From contig CAJNOL010000223.1 in assembly GCA_905250125.1 (NCBI GenBank), positions 62,001 to 126,000 of the forward strand: a DNA stretch of 64,000 nucleotides, in the 5' to 3' direction. The notes under the pieces are model-generated. The model ran no database searches, was not told where the DNA came from, and was given only the letters and a program-made list of their open reading frames with translations. Below are positions 12,601 to 25,373 of this stretch, one piece after another (the first letter of the stretch is position 1; every line of letters begins with the position of its first letter). This DNA is from Rotaria sordida. Lineage: Eukaryota; Rotifera; Eurotatoria; Philodinida; Philodinidae. The position numbers and the translations under genes are program-made.

Positions 12601-13974
12601 TCAAAAGAGAAAAAGTATGATTGTATGTTTCGACTTTTTGCTAATAATCGTATGAATATAATTGTTAATAAGAGTCAATCAAAATTAAAGAAATAAACAA
12701 ATAACAGAAGATTATCAAGATAAAATAAACAGATAAAATCAAATTTATTTTCAGCTATTATTCAATGTCTATTCGATAGATTCCAGCAACTCCATTTAAA
12801 TTATACTGATGATTTGTTTTGAAAGCCAAATATTATTAAGAAAAAAATGTGTGGACTGTAATAGATTGATATTATCTATCCAAATATCATCACGTATTAT
12901 TTGACTTAGAATTACTTCGATACTACGATTTGTTTTTTTTTTCATATACAAATCTAATTTCTGTTATTTCATTTTCTTTTTTTGTTTCTATTCACTTACA
13001 TTGAACAGTATATTTATGTCCATCATCACTATTTGGTTCAATAATTCTAAAATCGCACATACTTATTTTTGGAAAATATTTTGATACAGGATTTGTACGT
13101 AATATACCAGCTGTAAATATATTTCTAAAACCTTTTAATGTGTCATTAACCGTCCATTTTTCTTCAAGTAAAAGTCTTATAGCATATAATTGAACAAATG
13201 TATTTATAATAAATAAAATTTTTGTAAATAAATAAAGAAGAAGTAAATATGAATTAAAAACATTTGAACTTCGAAAAAAACAATAAATTAAACCATTTAG
13301 ATATGCATTAATTTTACTATGTTGTTGTTTTAAATGTTTTCTTGGATCACCAACATATTGATGTACAAATGAAACAAGATATCCCATTATAGATTTCTGT
13401 TTATGAAAACGTTTAACTGTTTTAAGACTATGTGCTGCATCTATTATATTTCGTACATCAATACCTGAATGACGACTAAATGAACGCCAAAATAAACGTG
13501 GAAGTAAATAGAACAATGCTTGTAGTAGTAAAATAAATGGAACAAATTGATAATATCGTAGTACATATCGTTTTTCTTGTGCTCGTTTCATAGTTGGTTC
13601 ACTAATGTTTATATGATATGTCTAATCATATATATATATATGCAGTTAAATTAGAAAAAAACTTCTCTTTTTTTTTCTTACATTGTGTATCCAACAATAA
13701 TTGGATACATATATTTCATAATTTCGAGTGAATATAGCTGGTACCCAACTAGATTATAAGAAAGAAAATGAAAATATATTTTTAAAAATAAAACAAAAAT
13801 TCTTTACCATTGTATTGGATCAGTTGAAAATTGTTTACTAGCAACAACTATGGAAAAAAATATTAATATACCTACAGTATATTTATAATTTAATCGATCA
13901 GCAAAATCATCATCACGTCGAATACCAAAATAACTTATTGGAGGTAAACGATGAAATGCATTAAGAATATCCAT
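9614..13974 (-). CDS. Innexin gap-junction protein
   Basis: Four exons on the minus strand (13808-13974, 13682-13748, 13000-13621, 9614-10080) join in frame to 440 residues. The N terminus has the family pattern, with ISYFGIRRDDDFADRLNY (about residues 13-30), then the first membrane segment. Extracellular loop 1 has paired cysteines C56 and C74 (CWVPAIFT and NYCWI). The innexin signature YYQFVPF starts at residue 101, in the second membrane segment. Loop 2 has C267 and C286. A fourth membrane segment lies in the last exon. Length suits the family (about 360-480). It would form gap junctions or hemichannels between cells. The Cys at 286 is split by the last intron, which at 2.9 kb is far longer than the usual 60 bp and holds palindromic elements. 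The start is the family-typical MDILNAF. Confidence 0.95.
10245..10595. repeat. Imperfect palindrome in innexin intron
   Basis: The outer 30 bp on each side are inverted copies: GAGCTATATCGGGCTCGCTTA near 10262 against TAAGCGAACCCGCTATAAT near 10555. Matching is weaker toward the middle. Confidence 0.5.
11736..12303. repeat. Inverted repeat pair in innexin intron
   Basis: ACAGTGGCTCATAATAAACT followed by AAAATGTTTTCCTCTTTTC (11736-11778) is inverted as GAAAAGAGGAAAACATTTGG and TTATTATGGGCC (12256-12294). Internal blocks around 11970-12030 and 12180-12220 are direct rather than inverted copies, so the element is rearranged. Confidence 0.55.
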
Positions 13975-15181
13975 TTATTAATAAATAGTAAACGATGCAA
14001 TCGATCATTAATAAGTGACGATGAAAGAGTGATTTTCCTTTTCTTCTTCTTCTTCTTCTTTTTGTCGGAATCAACTATGCATTAAATGATAACAATAAGA
14101 ACAATTGCTATTTGTCTAGAAGCGTCGATCGATGATCGAAGCGACAGTAACTATTACGGATTCTGTTTCTCGTGTGCATTCAATCTACTATAAACATAAA
14201 TAAACGCATCTGTACAGTATCATCAACGATATAACTACTTTTTTTTCCTGTTTGTTATTATCATTACTGTGTAAGTAGACATTAGTATGGCAACTTATCA
14301 TCATTCTTTTTCTCGTTTTTTTTCTTTGCCCTACTAAATGAAACAAAGTAATGTCATTGACAATTGGCATATGGCAACAGAAGAAAGAACAAAAAGAACA
14401 GATCATTTATCCTTCTTCTTTAAAAAAGATTCGATTATAAATGAAGGAATTATTTATGATTACTTATCTATACAAGATCTTCTAAATGAGACAAAAGAAA
14501 TCTATTGATTATAGTAAAATATCTTCTTTACTTTTGAAAATTCTTAATCAAACTTATTTCTATGTTATTTAAATGTTTGCATGCAAGAACAATCGATTAA
14601 TCGATTGAATAATAAATTAGTCACTGGAGACAAATATATGACAATATTATCATCAATAATTTTTTTTTCTTTGCTTTGTTATTAGACATAAGTGAAAATG
14701 AATAATACAGATAGATCCTTCTTACATATATATGTCACATATTATCAAATATCAGACTCAATATTAAATATGTTCGATGTAAAACTCATATTTGAAATTA
14801 TAATTGACAAAATATCTCTAGAAGATATACTCAATTGCTGATAAATGAAATATAAATAGTTTCTCATGGATATTTTTCGTTATCAGGTTTAAATAAAGTT
14901 TATATCAAAATGAAAGCGATTCCTTGAATTTATTTTATTTTAAGCAAAATAATGAAATTTTCATGCATATATCAAAAATTTAAATTAAAACAATTTTGTG
15001 GCAAGATAACAATGATATATAAATATCTTAGATGAAAACAAAACAAAAAAAAATATAAATAATGAACTCGTCATTTTGGGTGTCAACTGACTGTATATTT
15101 TAATTATACAGATCTATATATGTATACATATTCATATTATAGAAAAAAGAAAACTGAAATGACTGTTCATAGTTTATTTAA
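13975..15181. other. Intergenic, innexin upstream region
   Basis: Lies upstream of the innexin start and downstream of the EGF gene stop, both on the minus strand. It has a (CTT)n run near 14041-14060 and a palindromic GTCGATCGATGATCGAAGCGAC near 14120. No exon is supported. Unlike several other genes here, no clear acceptor sits just before the innexin ATG. Confidence 0.5.
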
Positions 15182-17527
15182 TTAAAACATATCAATTTCA
15201 TCTTCATCATTCGATAAGAATTTACCAGAACCTACAAAGAAAAACAAAGAACGTTGAAATAAATGTAAAAAAAAATAGATTTTAAACATACGTGATTCAC
15301 ATAAACGACCAGTTCGACCTTTTGGACAACGACACTGAGCTTTAGATTTTACATAAACACATGTACCACCAGCTTGACAATCAAGTGAACAATATTGTTT
15401 AGCATTTGATCGTTGAACTAAAATTTCAAATAATAGAATATCAAATCTATATATTCAATAAAATTTACTTTTTTCACATAGAACACCCGATGTACCCTTT
15501 TGACAAACACATTGTGAACCAGCTTTTGTTATAATACATTTTGCATTATTCATACATGGATTTTTTGGTGAACATGATCTTGGTCGATTAACTAAGAAAA
15601 CAAAAATTATTAATAAATCCAACTGAATAAAAAAAACAAACAAACGACTTACTAAATTCACATTTTGATCCATAATGTTCATTTGAACATGAGCATCGTG
15701 CTTGACCACTTTTTTCATCTATATAACATTTACCATTATTAAGGCATGTTTTATTACATACTCTTGACGTTAATGATCGAGCACCACGACCTAAATATTT
15801 CAGAGTAATGCATTAAAAATTTTAAAAAATCTTAATATTAAATTTCAACATACGATATTGACAATAATAGCCAGTATATTGAGCTGTACACCAACATTGT
15901 GCTCCATTATTTTGAACTCCACATCCTCCCGCATTTTGACTGAATAAACAAAAGAAAAAAAAACCATCAACAAAAGCAATTAAAAAAAAAGAACTAACCA
16001 TGGATTTGGCGTACATGGATTCATCACAACAACCGTTGGACATGGTGTCACTACACATGGACACGAAGGACATGGTTGTTGTGTAGCAATAGTAGTGCGT
16101 AATGTAGTCATAACTAAACAGAAAAAAACAACAACATACAATTCATCATATTAATAAAAATTATTTGTCGCAATCCTGTATTTGTTTTTCTTTTACAGGA
16201 AATCAACATTAAACATACTCTGCTGACAATTGGTACCAGTATATGGAGGAGAACATGTACAAATATAACCGGTAGTCGTTTGTTGGCACAAACCATTATT
16301 AGCACATGGATTTGGCATACAATAATTTTGATTTTGACATTGTGAACCATAAAATCCTGTACGACATTGACAAAGATATGCTAATAAAAAAATTGATATT
16401 TTATTAGAAAAAATACAAATAAAATCAACACACATGTCCCGGTCGGAATACATTGTCCACCATTTCGACATGGTGATTGAGTGCATGGATTAAATGGTGT
16501 TGTTGTTACTCGATTTTCACAGCAACGACCAGTAAATGTTGGTGGACATCGACATAGAAATGTTGTACCTTGAGGTATACATGCTCCTCCATTTTGACAA
16601 GGACTTGGTTGGCATACTGTAACAGCTAATAGTAAAAATTTTGTAAGATTAGTAAGAATTTTTTGTCAAAAAAAAATCATTTACCTGGAGCTTCACAACG
16701 ATTACCAACATGTGTTGATGGACAATTACAAAGAAATCCTTGTCCATTTGGAATACATTGACCACCATTCAAACCTAAACATAAATATTAATTTTTGTTT
16801 TGATTTAAAAATTTTAAATAGAAAATTTTTACATGGATTTTGATCACATGGACTTCGTGGTCGAGCTAAGAAAAATAAATAATAACAAATTTTTCATCAT
16901 ATAAACAGAAAATAATGTATTTCATACGCGGTGTTGTTGCTTGTGGACATTGAATAGTACCACACAAACATTGAACAGTATTAATAGTAGGATTACAAAC
17001 ACCAACAGTACAGTATGTACATTGATATCGTTTAGGTGTTACAATTGGACCAAGTGCTCGTGCTTCAGCTAATGTTTGACTAATTGTAATATTATCAAGA
17101 GCATGTGGATCAGCTTCATATGTTTCTATTGTATTATCAATTGTATCTTTTTTGAAATAATAAAATTAATTTAGAAAAAAAAAATCATCAAAAGAACTTA
17201 AACAATGACTTACCGAGATGACGTGGACTTGGTGAACTTTCTTCATTACATGATTCAACATATTCTTTCCATGCACATGTTTTTAATGAATCTTCCCATG
17301 CTGTACCAGATGGACATGTAAATTTAATACGTAAATTATGAAAACATCGAATAAATTTTGTACAATCTTGATCAGCAGAAAAATCTTCACATGTTCCTAT
17401 AGAGATAAAAATATGTTATTATTAATAGACATCTTTTTTTTTGTCATAATTACTTACTTTGACCAATGACAGTAATAAATAACGTTGTGAAAAGATATAA
17501 AATACTATGATGATATGAGAATATCAT
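15182..17527 (-). CDS. Secreted chitin-binding (CBM14) plus eight-EGF protein
   Basis: Thirteen exons join in frame to 528 residues: 17458-17527, 17214-17396, 16928-17146, 16833-16865, 16685-16774, 16434-16625, 16219-16380, 15999-16113, 15854-15939, 15653-15790, 15469-15591, 15292-15417, 15182-15231. Residues 1-23 are a signal peptide (LYLFTTLFITVIG core). Residues 26-73 form a type-2 chitin-binding (peritrophin-A) domain with six cysteines at 26, 35, 41, 51, 64 and 73 and the CPSGTAW motif. A cysteine-rich linker follows, then eight EGF-like modules with NGG-C and C-x-C patterns, some atypical. The short C-terminal tail is acidic and there is no transmembrane segment, so the product should be extracellular, perhaps in cuticle or lorica-type matrix (inference). 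Nearly every intron is phase 1, typical of module-shuffled EGF genes. Exon 4 is only 33 nt. Confidence 0.9.
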
Positions 17528-20500
17528 TGTTTCTTTGTAGTTTTTTTGTTTTGTTTCTAATGAAAAGCAATCGAAATAACACGTCCTTTTTAAAGCTTAC
17601 CGACAGGCCTGACTTTCTTGAAATAATCAATACGTGGTTATAACATGCATAAAACTAAGCATGTACTGCTATTCTTTAACTCTAAAACCACGTAAAGGTT
17701 AATCCTAGGTTTTTTTTTCTTTTGCGGTTGTTTTTTAAGTAAAATATGTAGGCGATGCAGTGATCTTCTTTGTTTTTTTTATAAAACAGACACAAAGAAT
17801 AAATATAAGGTTGAAGGACGAATGTGTTTGCGTTTGGTATGTGATCCATCGTTGCTATTTAGTTAGCAGAATATTCATACATCGATAATCCCTTTCTTTC
17901 AAGTAATAAATTGTTAGAAGAAAAAAAAAAACAATATGTAGTTTAAACTTTTTGACAGTAATCTTCATGACCACTCATCGATCACCCACACATAGGAGAG
18001 GTTCAAATTCAAATGTAAAGAGAAAACTAAGTTTATCGCTACAAAAGAACATGATCGATAGTGTATGAAACGAAAGTGTTTCTAATCCTGAGAAGTCATG
18101 AATATTTTAAACACGTGAATCTCTTTCGTAGGAGTTGCTAACTTAAAAATTTATGTAAAAGAAAAATGTTAGTCATTTAAATAAATATTAGATGTCTAAC
18201 AAGCAAGATAATACATTTACAAACCATTTGTATTTTTCATGAAAATCTGTAATAAAATGCGCTTATATTGCTAATTTTCGCTTCAAAGTCTATTACAGAT
18301 CGTGTCAGTTCATTTTTGAGCATGATCTACTGAAAAAAATCGGAAAGAAGGAGCGAAATTTGCCATTTTTTCCATGGACAGAAATCAACAAGTAATTGCA
18401 AACACAGCCATACTTGCGAGAATACGTTTTTAAGTGTCAAATCGCTTTTGAGTCGGAACTATGTGTATGAGCTACAAATATTCTGAAAAGTGTTCAGACT
18501 AATAGTTTATTACTGCCGAGATACAGTATTGTCATGACACCCTCAAGAAAACTATGTTTCGAATTTCGACTTGAAACTTTGCACAGAGACAGGCCTTAAT
18601 GAAAATAGTTTATTGCAAAAGTTTCAGATCTTTTGATTACTTCTATTCCAAGATACAGCTATGGTAAAAGCACATTTTTCACGCTGATTATATACAATGG
18701 CAGGTTTCGGTTTTCTTATTTCAAAATAGGCATAATGGAAAAATCTGAAACTATCATAAAAAGCTAGACTTGTTTCTATGAAAAGTTTCAAGTCGAAACT
18801 TAGTTTTCCTGAGGGGATCACGATATTCTGCTAAAAAATACAGTATCTCGACAGTAATAATTTATTAGTCCGAAACTGTTTTCATGGTATTCGTAGCTCA
18901 ACTATAACCTACATGATGTACATAGTCCGGACTCAAAAGCAGTTTGATACGGAGGAAATGTTCGCTCGTGAACCTAGTTTGTTTTAATTTTCGTATCTGT
19001 TTTGCAGAAATACTGTGTTACGGAATTTTATTTGTATCCGAAAATTGTGAAAAATATATCATTTGATGCAGTATTTGACGATATTGATTGCTTTAATCTT
19101 GACTTAAATTGTGATTTTCTGGAAAACAATAAAATTTCATAACGCTTGATCACACTGTAATGAAAATTTATACGTTAATTTGATATTTCTTGCTACATCG
19201 ATATGATCTTTTTCATTTGATTGAATACAAGAGAATACTTGATTATCACAGAATAAAGAAACTAAATTTTCGTACAAATTTAATAAAAATCTGATTTATT
19301 ATTTGTCCGATAATCTAATTATATGTATTCTATTTTGAAATTTCTAACAAAAATTTTAGTATTCAGTTTTTTTGTTTTTCGTTTCAAGACCTTTTGACAT
19401 TGTCATTTAATTGTCTAATCTGTCATTGTCTGATAAAATTTTTGTTGTTGTTGTTGTTGTTTTTTTACAATAGATCGTTAAGCTCTCGATAAAAGTCAAA
19501 TGGTAAAATAGTTTGTCTGACATATCTTTATCTATGCCAATGTTTTGTATTTGACTCCCTAAGATATAAAAGATCGATTTCTATAAAAATAGATTTTCAA
19601 AAACAACAAAACAAACTGTTGCCCTCGAATTTATTCGTTTGTTATTAGATTTAAATTTAATGCATAAAATAAAAATGTTTCAGTCTTATATCATATAAAA
19701 GAAATAAATTTATTTTTAACTGTATGGTTGATTGGAAGAAGAGGAATATAAAGTCTTCTTAATTGAAAGGGTATCATACCTTAGTATCTCTCACTATGGT
19801 CAGCGTTCTATGCAGATAATTCATTCTCGAGTAGAAAATTTTACCCAACGATCACCACCAAAACACTCTATTAATAATTTATTATCTTCTTACAGAATTT
19901 TTTCTTAATAAAAAAGCAATTCATGAATTTGAAAGAAAAAAAAAATCTTTGTCAATCATTATTTGGTTTTAGTAAAATCGAATTATAATGAATAATCAGA
20001 CTTTCAAAGTTTAAAACTAATAACTTAAAAATTTAATTTCTTTTTAACAATAATCATCAAATGCATAGTTGATTTGACTTGACATATCATCAATTTTTTT
20101 TCCTTACTTTTTTTTAAGTGGGAAAGACATATACAATTCTAATAGTAAATATATACGCCTATTTATATAGTCAGTCACACATACAACTCTATTTGACTTA
20201 GTTTTACCATTACAAATGCTACTTAAAAATTCTTTTCATCTCATTTCTTTTTCTCTTTTTCCTTTTTTCCATCATCAAAAAAGGATATAGCAAAATGCAG
20301 GATAAAATAAAAGAAACTATCAAGCGAAAAGTGAACGATAATTCATTATCATTAGCAATCAGACGGTCCGAGAACAATTCTTCCATCATATTTATTCATT
20401 CAAGCAAATGAAATCGAAACTGACCGATGAACAATCTAATTGAACGCTATATTAATTGACAAGAAAAGAAGAAGAAGAAGAAACAGAAAAAAAAAGATAT

Positions 20501-20823
20501 ATTATGACATTTTGACGTAAGTTCATCAGACGTAGAAATGTGCAATTGATTATGGCGGCAGTATGTGTGCAACAGTCGTCATCATACGTTTTGACTGTAT
20601 AAATGTGAAAAAGAATGTGCATTAATGGAAATAACTTGATTTAACTAACAACTAAGCAAGATCATTATCTGCTTGTACAGTATCAAAGAAGAAGAAGAAG
20701 ACAGACAACTGCTGTTTAGTTTATACTAATACTCTCATATACAAGCGCGAGAAAAAGAAAAAGAAAAGGAAATCACTTCGAGTTGTTCTCTTACATATCA
20801 ATTACATCATAAACAAAGAAATG

Positions 20824-20854
<31 letters not shown>

Positions 20855-20902
20855 AGAATTACTATGTATTAACTAACTCTTTAGAAGTAAAGACAAAACA
20901 TA
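17528..20902. other. Divergent intergenic region
   Basis: Separates the EGF gene (-) from the LDLRA gene (+), so promoters of both should lie here. It contains the palindrome at 18430-18955, (GTT)n near 19440, (GAA)n near 20465 and 20690, and a 28-bp poly-A run near 20823. No exon is supported. Confidence 0.55.
18430..18955. repeat. Long imperfect palindrome, member of a dispersed family
   Basis: Left arm starts near GCTTTTGAGTCGGAACTATG (18438) and the right arm ends with CATAGTCCGGACTCAAAAGC (about 18921-18941). Inner blocks AGTTTCGACTTGAAACTTT and AAGTTTCAAGTCGAAACTTA also pair, as do the two ACAGTATCTCGACAGTAATA-type blocks. One half is recognisable again near 2980-3105 and near 51855-51970. 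Confidence 0.75.
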
Positions 20903-22310
20903 ATGGTACTATCAAATGATTATATATGTGATGGCGGTAATCGAACAATACGTTGGTCACAATTTTGTGATGGAATTATTGATTGTTATGATCGTTTTGA
21001 TGAAGAAGGACATTTTTGTAGTAAGTTTTTCAATTCATAATATCTTTAAATTAAAATTTCTTTATTTCCAAAAAAAAAAAGAACTGTGTATAAACAATCT
21101 TTATTCATGTCCACCAAAAGATGATATACGTTGTGATTTAGCTTGTAAAATGCTTCATTATGTACCATGTCAAACCATACAAGATCGTCGAGCATGTAAG
21201 AACATTGAAAAAGATTGTAAGTTAATATTAATAGAAATTATTATATAACCATAAGAGATTTATTCAAATAATATTGGAAAACGAAAGAAAAAAAGTATTG
21301 GGGTTTATTCTCATCCTCACTTCGACACTTGCATTTTTTAGCCAAAGCTAGATTCTCCATATAATAAAGGATATTAGGGGGGGGGGGGATTATAAATCGA
21401 GTATGGTAAATAAATATTGACTCGTTAGGAGTTAATGAAAACAAGAAAATCATTAAGTAATTGTATTGATATTTGTAAAAGGTCAGATATTATATAACAA
21501 TTTATATTTACATATTATGAACTTCTAAAAATATTTATTTTTTTATACTATAGATGACAATAATATTCTTTTTCAATTGCTCAAAGGATTCAAATTTTAT
21601 GTTGGTATGTTTAATATTAAAAAGACAGATGAATAAGGAGCCAGGAAGAAAAAGTAAAAATTTCGTACTTCAAGGATATGTCAAAATTATCCTCTAAAAA
21701 TTTTTAGTTATTTCAAATCTGTCCGGTAAATAATACCCGAATACTTCATGGATACTTAAGTTTTGAAGTACTTGGGCTTTATTACAAGACAGATTTGAAA
21801 TGACGAAAAAATTCTAGAGAATAGCTTTAACATCTTTCTTGTCAATGGAAAAAATGTTTGCAGAAAATTATGTTTTGATCTTTTCAATGTATATATATAT
21901 ATTATTCAACTAATTAATTTCGTCTATGAAAATTTTTTGTGCTAATATTTTTCCATATAATTTCTCTAAAAACTTATTAAATTATATTCAACTATTCCAG
22001 CTGCTACTATTCTTCTTCTTGTTTTAATTGGTATGGTTATTTTAATTAAATATCTTATTCGTAGATATCAACAAAATAAAGTAAATACTTCATTTGTATT
22101 ATACATTCAACTTATTTTTGTTTTTATCAACATTCGTAAATATTCTTCTATTTTTTTTTATAGTCATCAAATCTTTCTCATATTTCAAATCGTCAAATCG
22201 AATCAGATACATTGTCTAGCCATATTTATGAACAATGTTACGAACCACCATCCTATGAAGCCACACAAAAATATCCATTGATGAAGACATATTATGAACA
22301 TGTAGTATAA
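20903..22310 (+). CDS. Single-pass LDL-receptor class A membrane protein with PPxY tail
   Basis: Five exons (20903-21020, 21082-21216, 21554-21604, 22001-22080, 22164-22310) join to 176 residues. The N terminus resembles an LDLR-A repeat (ICDGGNRTIRWSQFCDG then DCYDRFDEE), with the acidic calcium-cage pattern. A second cysteine-rich stretch follows (SCPPKDDIRCDLACK). Residues about 102-118 are a hydrophobic membrane segment (ATILLLVLIGMVILI), then basic RR. The cytoplasmic tail has PPSY, a PPxY motif that binds WW domains of NEDD4-type ubiquitin ligases. This layout resembles LDLRAD3/LDLRAD4 of vertebrates, but I would not transfer the name. No signal peptide is visible after the chosen ATG, which follows an acceptor (AG 20883-20884) by 18 nt; an upstream exon may be missing. 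The 5' end is the least certain part. Confidence 0.7.
21660..21840. repeat. Small imperfect palindrome in LDLRA-gene intron
   Basis: ATTTCAAATCTGTCCGGTAA near 21712 faces TTACAAGACAGATTTGAAAT near 21781; the flanking blocks CTCTAAAAATTTTTAG and AAAAAATTCTAGAGAATAG also pair. It lies in the third intron (21605-22000). Confidence 0.6.
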
Positions 22311-24684
22311 TAATAATGAGAATGGTTTCCGGTAAAAAAAAATATATATATATATGATTTCTATTGACAATATTAATAAAATGTTCTATTTACTTTTTTT
22401 TCGTTTATATTTAATCTTTTTCTAAACATATATCGTATAGATTTAAGCAAACTATATAAAACAAATAAATCAACGATTTTACTTTCAACAGAAAAATTAT
22501 ATATCAATTGTATCTATGTAATAATATTAAAACTTCTGATTATGAAACAAATAAAAACTTCAATCAACAAGAAATTAAAAAAAATCATCGCTTATTTTAT
22601 GAAGTTTTACCTTACGATTCATTGTCGAATTTTTTTTCAAGCAAAAAATCAATGTAGATAAGATCGTTTTTTTTCTGCCTGTATTTAATCTTTTCAACAT
22701 GGGAGACGCATCTAGGCATTTACCATTTTCAGATCAGTTCACATCTATTGATACGTACTACTTTTCGATGATTTGTTACGAGCGACTTACATATACGCCG
22801 TACCAGCATTTGAAAGATCAATAGCACTGATTAAAAATAAAAATCAATTTGCTTTAACTAACTCGATGTTTTAGTATTTTACTTCGAAAAAAGAATCTTG
22901 TTCTGAAAAAGTTGAATCAAGTCAATGACGCGACTTCTAATGATTATGCCATAGTTTATTTTTCAATAGCTTTGTTGATAGTCAGTTGTTTTGTTTTTTT
23001 TAATAATAAAACCTTCTGTTGATCATTGTTATTCATCTTTTCTTTACACGCAATATTTTATATGTTTACGTCTATGATATGAAGCGTATGTCATAAATAA
23101 TATATCTCACTTCGTCAAAAAAGTCTAATGGCGTAATCAAAGATGGGCTATGCCAGACGTTGCCCTACCATCGGAATAACGAGAACTGTACTAATTATCA
23201 TCATTGATACTATATTTCATGGATGTACTCTAAGATTGTAGGACACTACTTTACTCCAATCACGATCTTTTGAGTGTGTTGCTACAAAAGTCTCTGTAAG
23301 AATCTCAGCTAATCATCAATTTTTCCTGCCCGTGCGTTGTATAGTAAACCGAAAGATAATTATTAGAATCCTTGGTTAGTATAGAGCTACAAGAACTCAT
23401 GTAAAATTTGCTTCCTACCGGAAACTTGACTATTTGTAGGATGGAGACCAGAGACATTCATGACGATGCGGGAGATATTTCAATATCTTTTCTAAGGAGT
23501 TGAGTATCTACAAGTCTAACACGCAGCACCATGGTGCACCTGATGGATTCAATCATAACTGTGTTAATCTAGCACAGTAACTGAAAAGACTTTAGAAGAA
23601 TTTTTTGAATATCATCGCAACAGCGACAATTTTTTATGTAGTCCACCGCAAGCCTTGTATCTTCTAAAATCGTAGCACGGCAGCAGCAGATTTTCAGCCA
23701 CAATAAACATCTCTGATGAAGACGTAGGATCGGTTTATAAGTTTGTTTATTGAGTATATATATAATGGGGTAACAATGACGATAACTAGAAAAAGACAGC
23801 CTAATACGGAAGTGAAGACAACAAAAATAACGCTGACGAAAAAGTGGAGAAAAATCTGTTTCTACATATCATTGTTTTATTCAGCGTGAGGGCCGAGGAG
23901 GCAGTGCCGCTTCCAGAATCGAGTTGACTTTCTCGGGATTGGTAGTTATTGTAGTATGAACCCAAAAAAAGATTTTCGTCCTTTCGGAAGGGAAACTGTC
24001 GATAAAACACTGATTTATATAAGAAGGAACAATGAACAAAGGACAATTTCCTTAAAAGTTAGCTGCGACATAATGTTATCTGTTAAGGCTAAAAGTCTCA
24101 AGAGTTATCCGGTGATTTGAATAGGACAATATTTCAAAATAGTAGCATAATTTTGTCTTTATGAATCCTAATGAGTGTTTCCTGATGTGAATAGATATTC
24201 AGGGATGACTTCCCAATCTTAAGAAATTTTCGTTGTTCTCCAACAGGTTTGCAGCATTTTGTTATCTTTTTTACTCATCGATTTCCAATAAATCGCGAAC
24301 TCTCCTACCAAATGCACTTAACTTTAGAAAAAAATCCTGTGATCGACATCCTGAGGCAACGTCGGGGCACTACCTCTAAGTGGTTTTGAAAAAATAAGAT
24401 CTTTGATCATCAAGACAAGAGCGCCACATTCTAAGTGAATATAATTAACCAATTAAAAAAATATTACTGTTCGATATTATTGTCTACATATTACATCATA
24501 TTTTTTGAAAAGTTTGATAAATTTTAATAAAAAAAAATTTAATTTATAGTTATTTTCATTGAAAAATTATTTAAAGAGCAAAGGATCATATTGATGGATT
24601 ACTCAATTTTTATTGGTTACATAAAACAGTTTGGTAATTTCTGGTTGTTTGCTTATTTCTCTTCATATTCATTTAGTTTTTTTT
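22311..24684. other. Intergenic with repeat-like, GC-richer stretch
   Basis: No exon is supported between the LDLRA gene and MGMT. From about 22700 to 24440 base composition is less AT-rich than the surroundings and the text looks like a decayed element. About 22815-22920 is related to 44905-45000 in an IFT88 intron (shared TATTTTACTTCGRAAAAGA and GATCAATAG blocks). Confidence 0.5.
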
Positions 24685-25293
24685 ATGAAAATTCTCCAAA
24701 AAATGTGTGAAACTTCATCATCAATTTGTTCATCACCAATAGGTGATTTAATAATATCTTATTGTCAAAAAGGTCTTCATTCTATTTGTCAAATATCGAC
24801 AATCAATGATCAATCATTTATACCAGATGAAAAGTTAATATTATAAAAATATTTTTTCATTTCATAAAAGCAACAACAACAATCTATTATCTTTAGTCAA
24901 ACAATTGAAATTCAATCATCATCTGGTAAAATTCCAATACCTAAATCATGTCTTAATTGGCTTCATACTTATTTTCATTCACCAAATCATTTAGCTAAAA
25001 TACCTGAACTTTGTCCAAATATTGTTTCGAAAAACGATTCATTTCAAGAAAATGTTTGGCGTACACTTTTAAATAATGTTCATTTTGGTCAAACAGTAAC
25101 ATATGGTCAATTAGCTGAATTAGCTGGAAATAAACACGCTGCACGTGCTGTTGGAACAGCTATGCGTTGTAATCCATTTCAATTATTAGTACCATGTCAT
25201 CGTGTTATTCGTTCTAATGGTGATATAGGAAATTATTCAGGAGGAAAACGAAATAATGTTAAATATTGGTTACTTAACCATGAACAAAAGTAA
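24685..25293 (+). CDS. MGMT: Methylated-DNA-protein-cysteine methyltransferase
   Basis: Two exons, 24685-24833 and 24897-25293, give 181 residues. The enzyme transfers the alkyl group from O6-alkylguanine in DNA to its own cysteine and is used once. The active-site motif PCHRV is at residues 149-153 with the acceptor Cys150. ARAVG at 132-136 is the recognition-helix pattern carrying the arginine finger (Arg133), and NYSGG follows the active site. VTYGQLAELAG is the usual helix before it. The N-terminal domain is short (SSPIGDLIISYCQKGLHSI). An acceptor (AG 24675-24676) lies 8 nt before the chosen ATG; Met at 24703 is an alternative start. Its stop codon is 80 bp before the RPL27A ATG. Confidence 0.95.
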
Positions 25294-25330
25294 ATATATA
25301 CATTAGAAACTATAAGTTTTTGTTTATTTT

Positions 25331-25332
25331 AG
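25331..25332 (+). other. Candidate splice or trans-splice acceptor before RPL27A
   Basis: The run TTTTTGTTTATTTTAG ends here, 38 bp after the MGMT stop and 41 nt before the RPL27A ATG. No AATAAA is seen between the MGMT stop and this site. Confidence 0.5.
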
Positions 25333-25373
25333 ATAAATTCTCTATTTAAAATTAATAAAATCTTATATCAAAA

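Larger units (their letters stand above)
10081..12999. other. 2.9-kb intron of the innexin, repeat-filled
   Basis: Bounded by a good donor (GTAAGTG) and an acceptor ending ATATTAG on the minus strand. It contains an imperfect palindrome at about 10245-10595 (arms with TATAGAGCTATATCGGGCTCGC versus GCGAACCCGCTATAATCC) and another inverted pair at 11736-12303. Several further blocks are repeated internally. No coding exon in frame with the gene is seen between these points. Confidence 0.7.
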
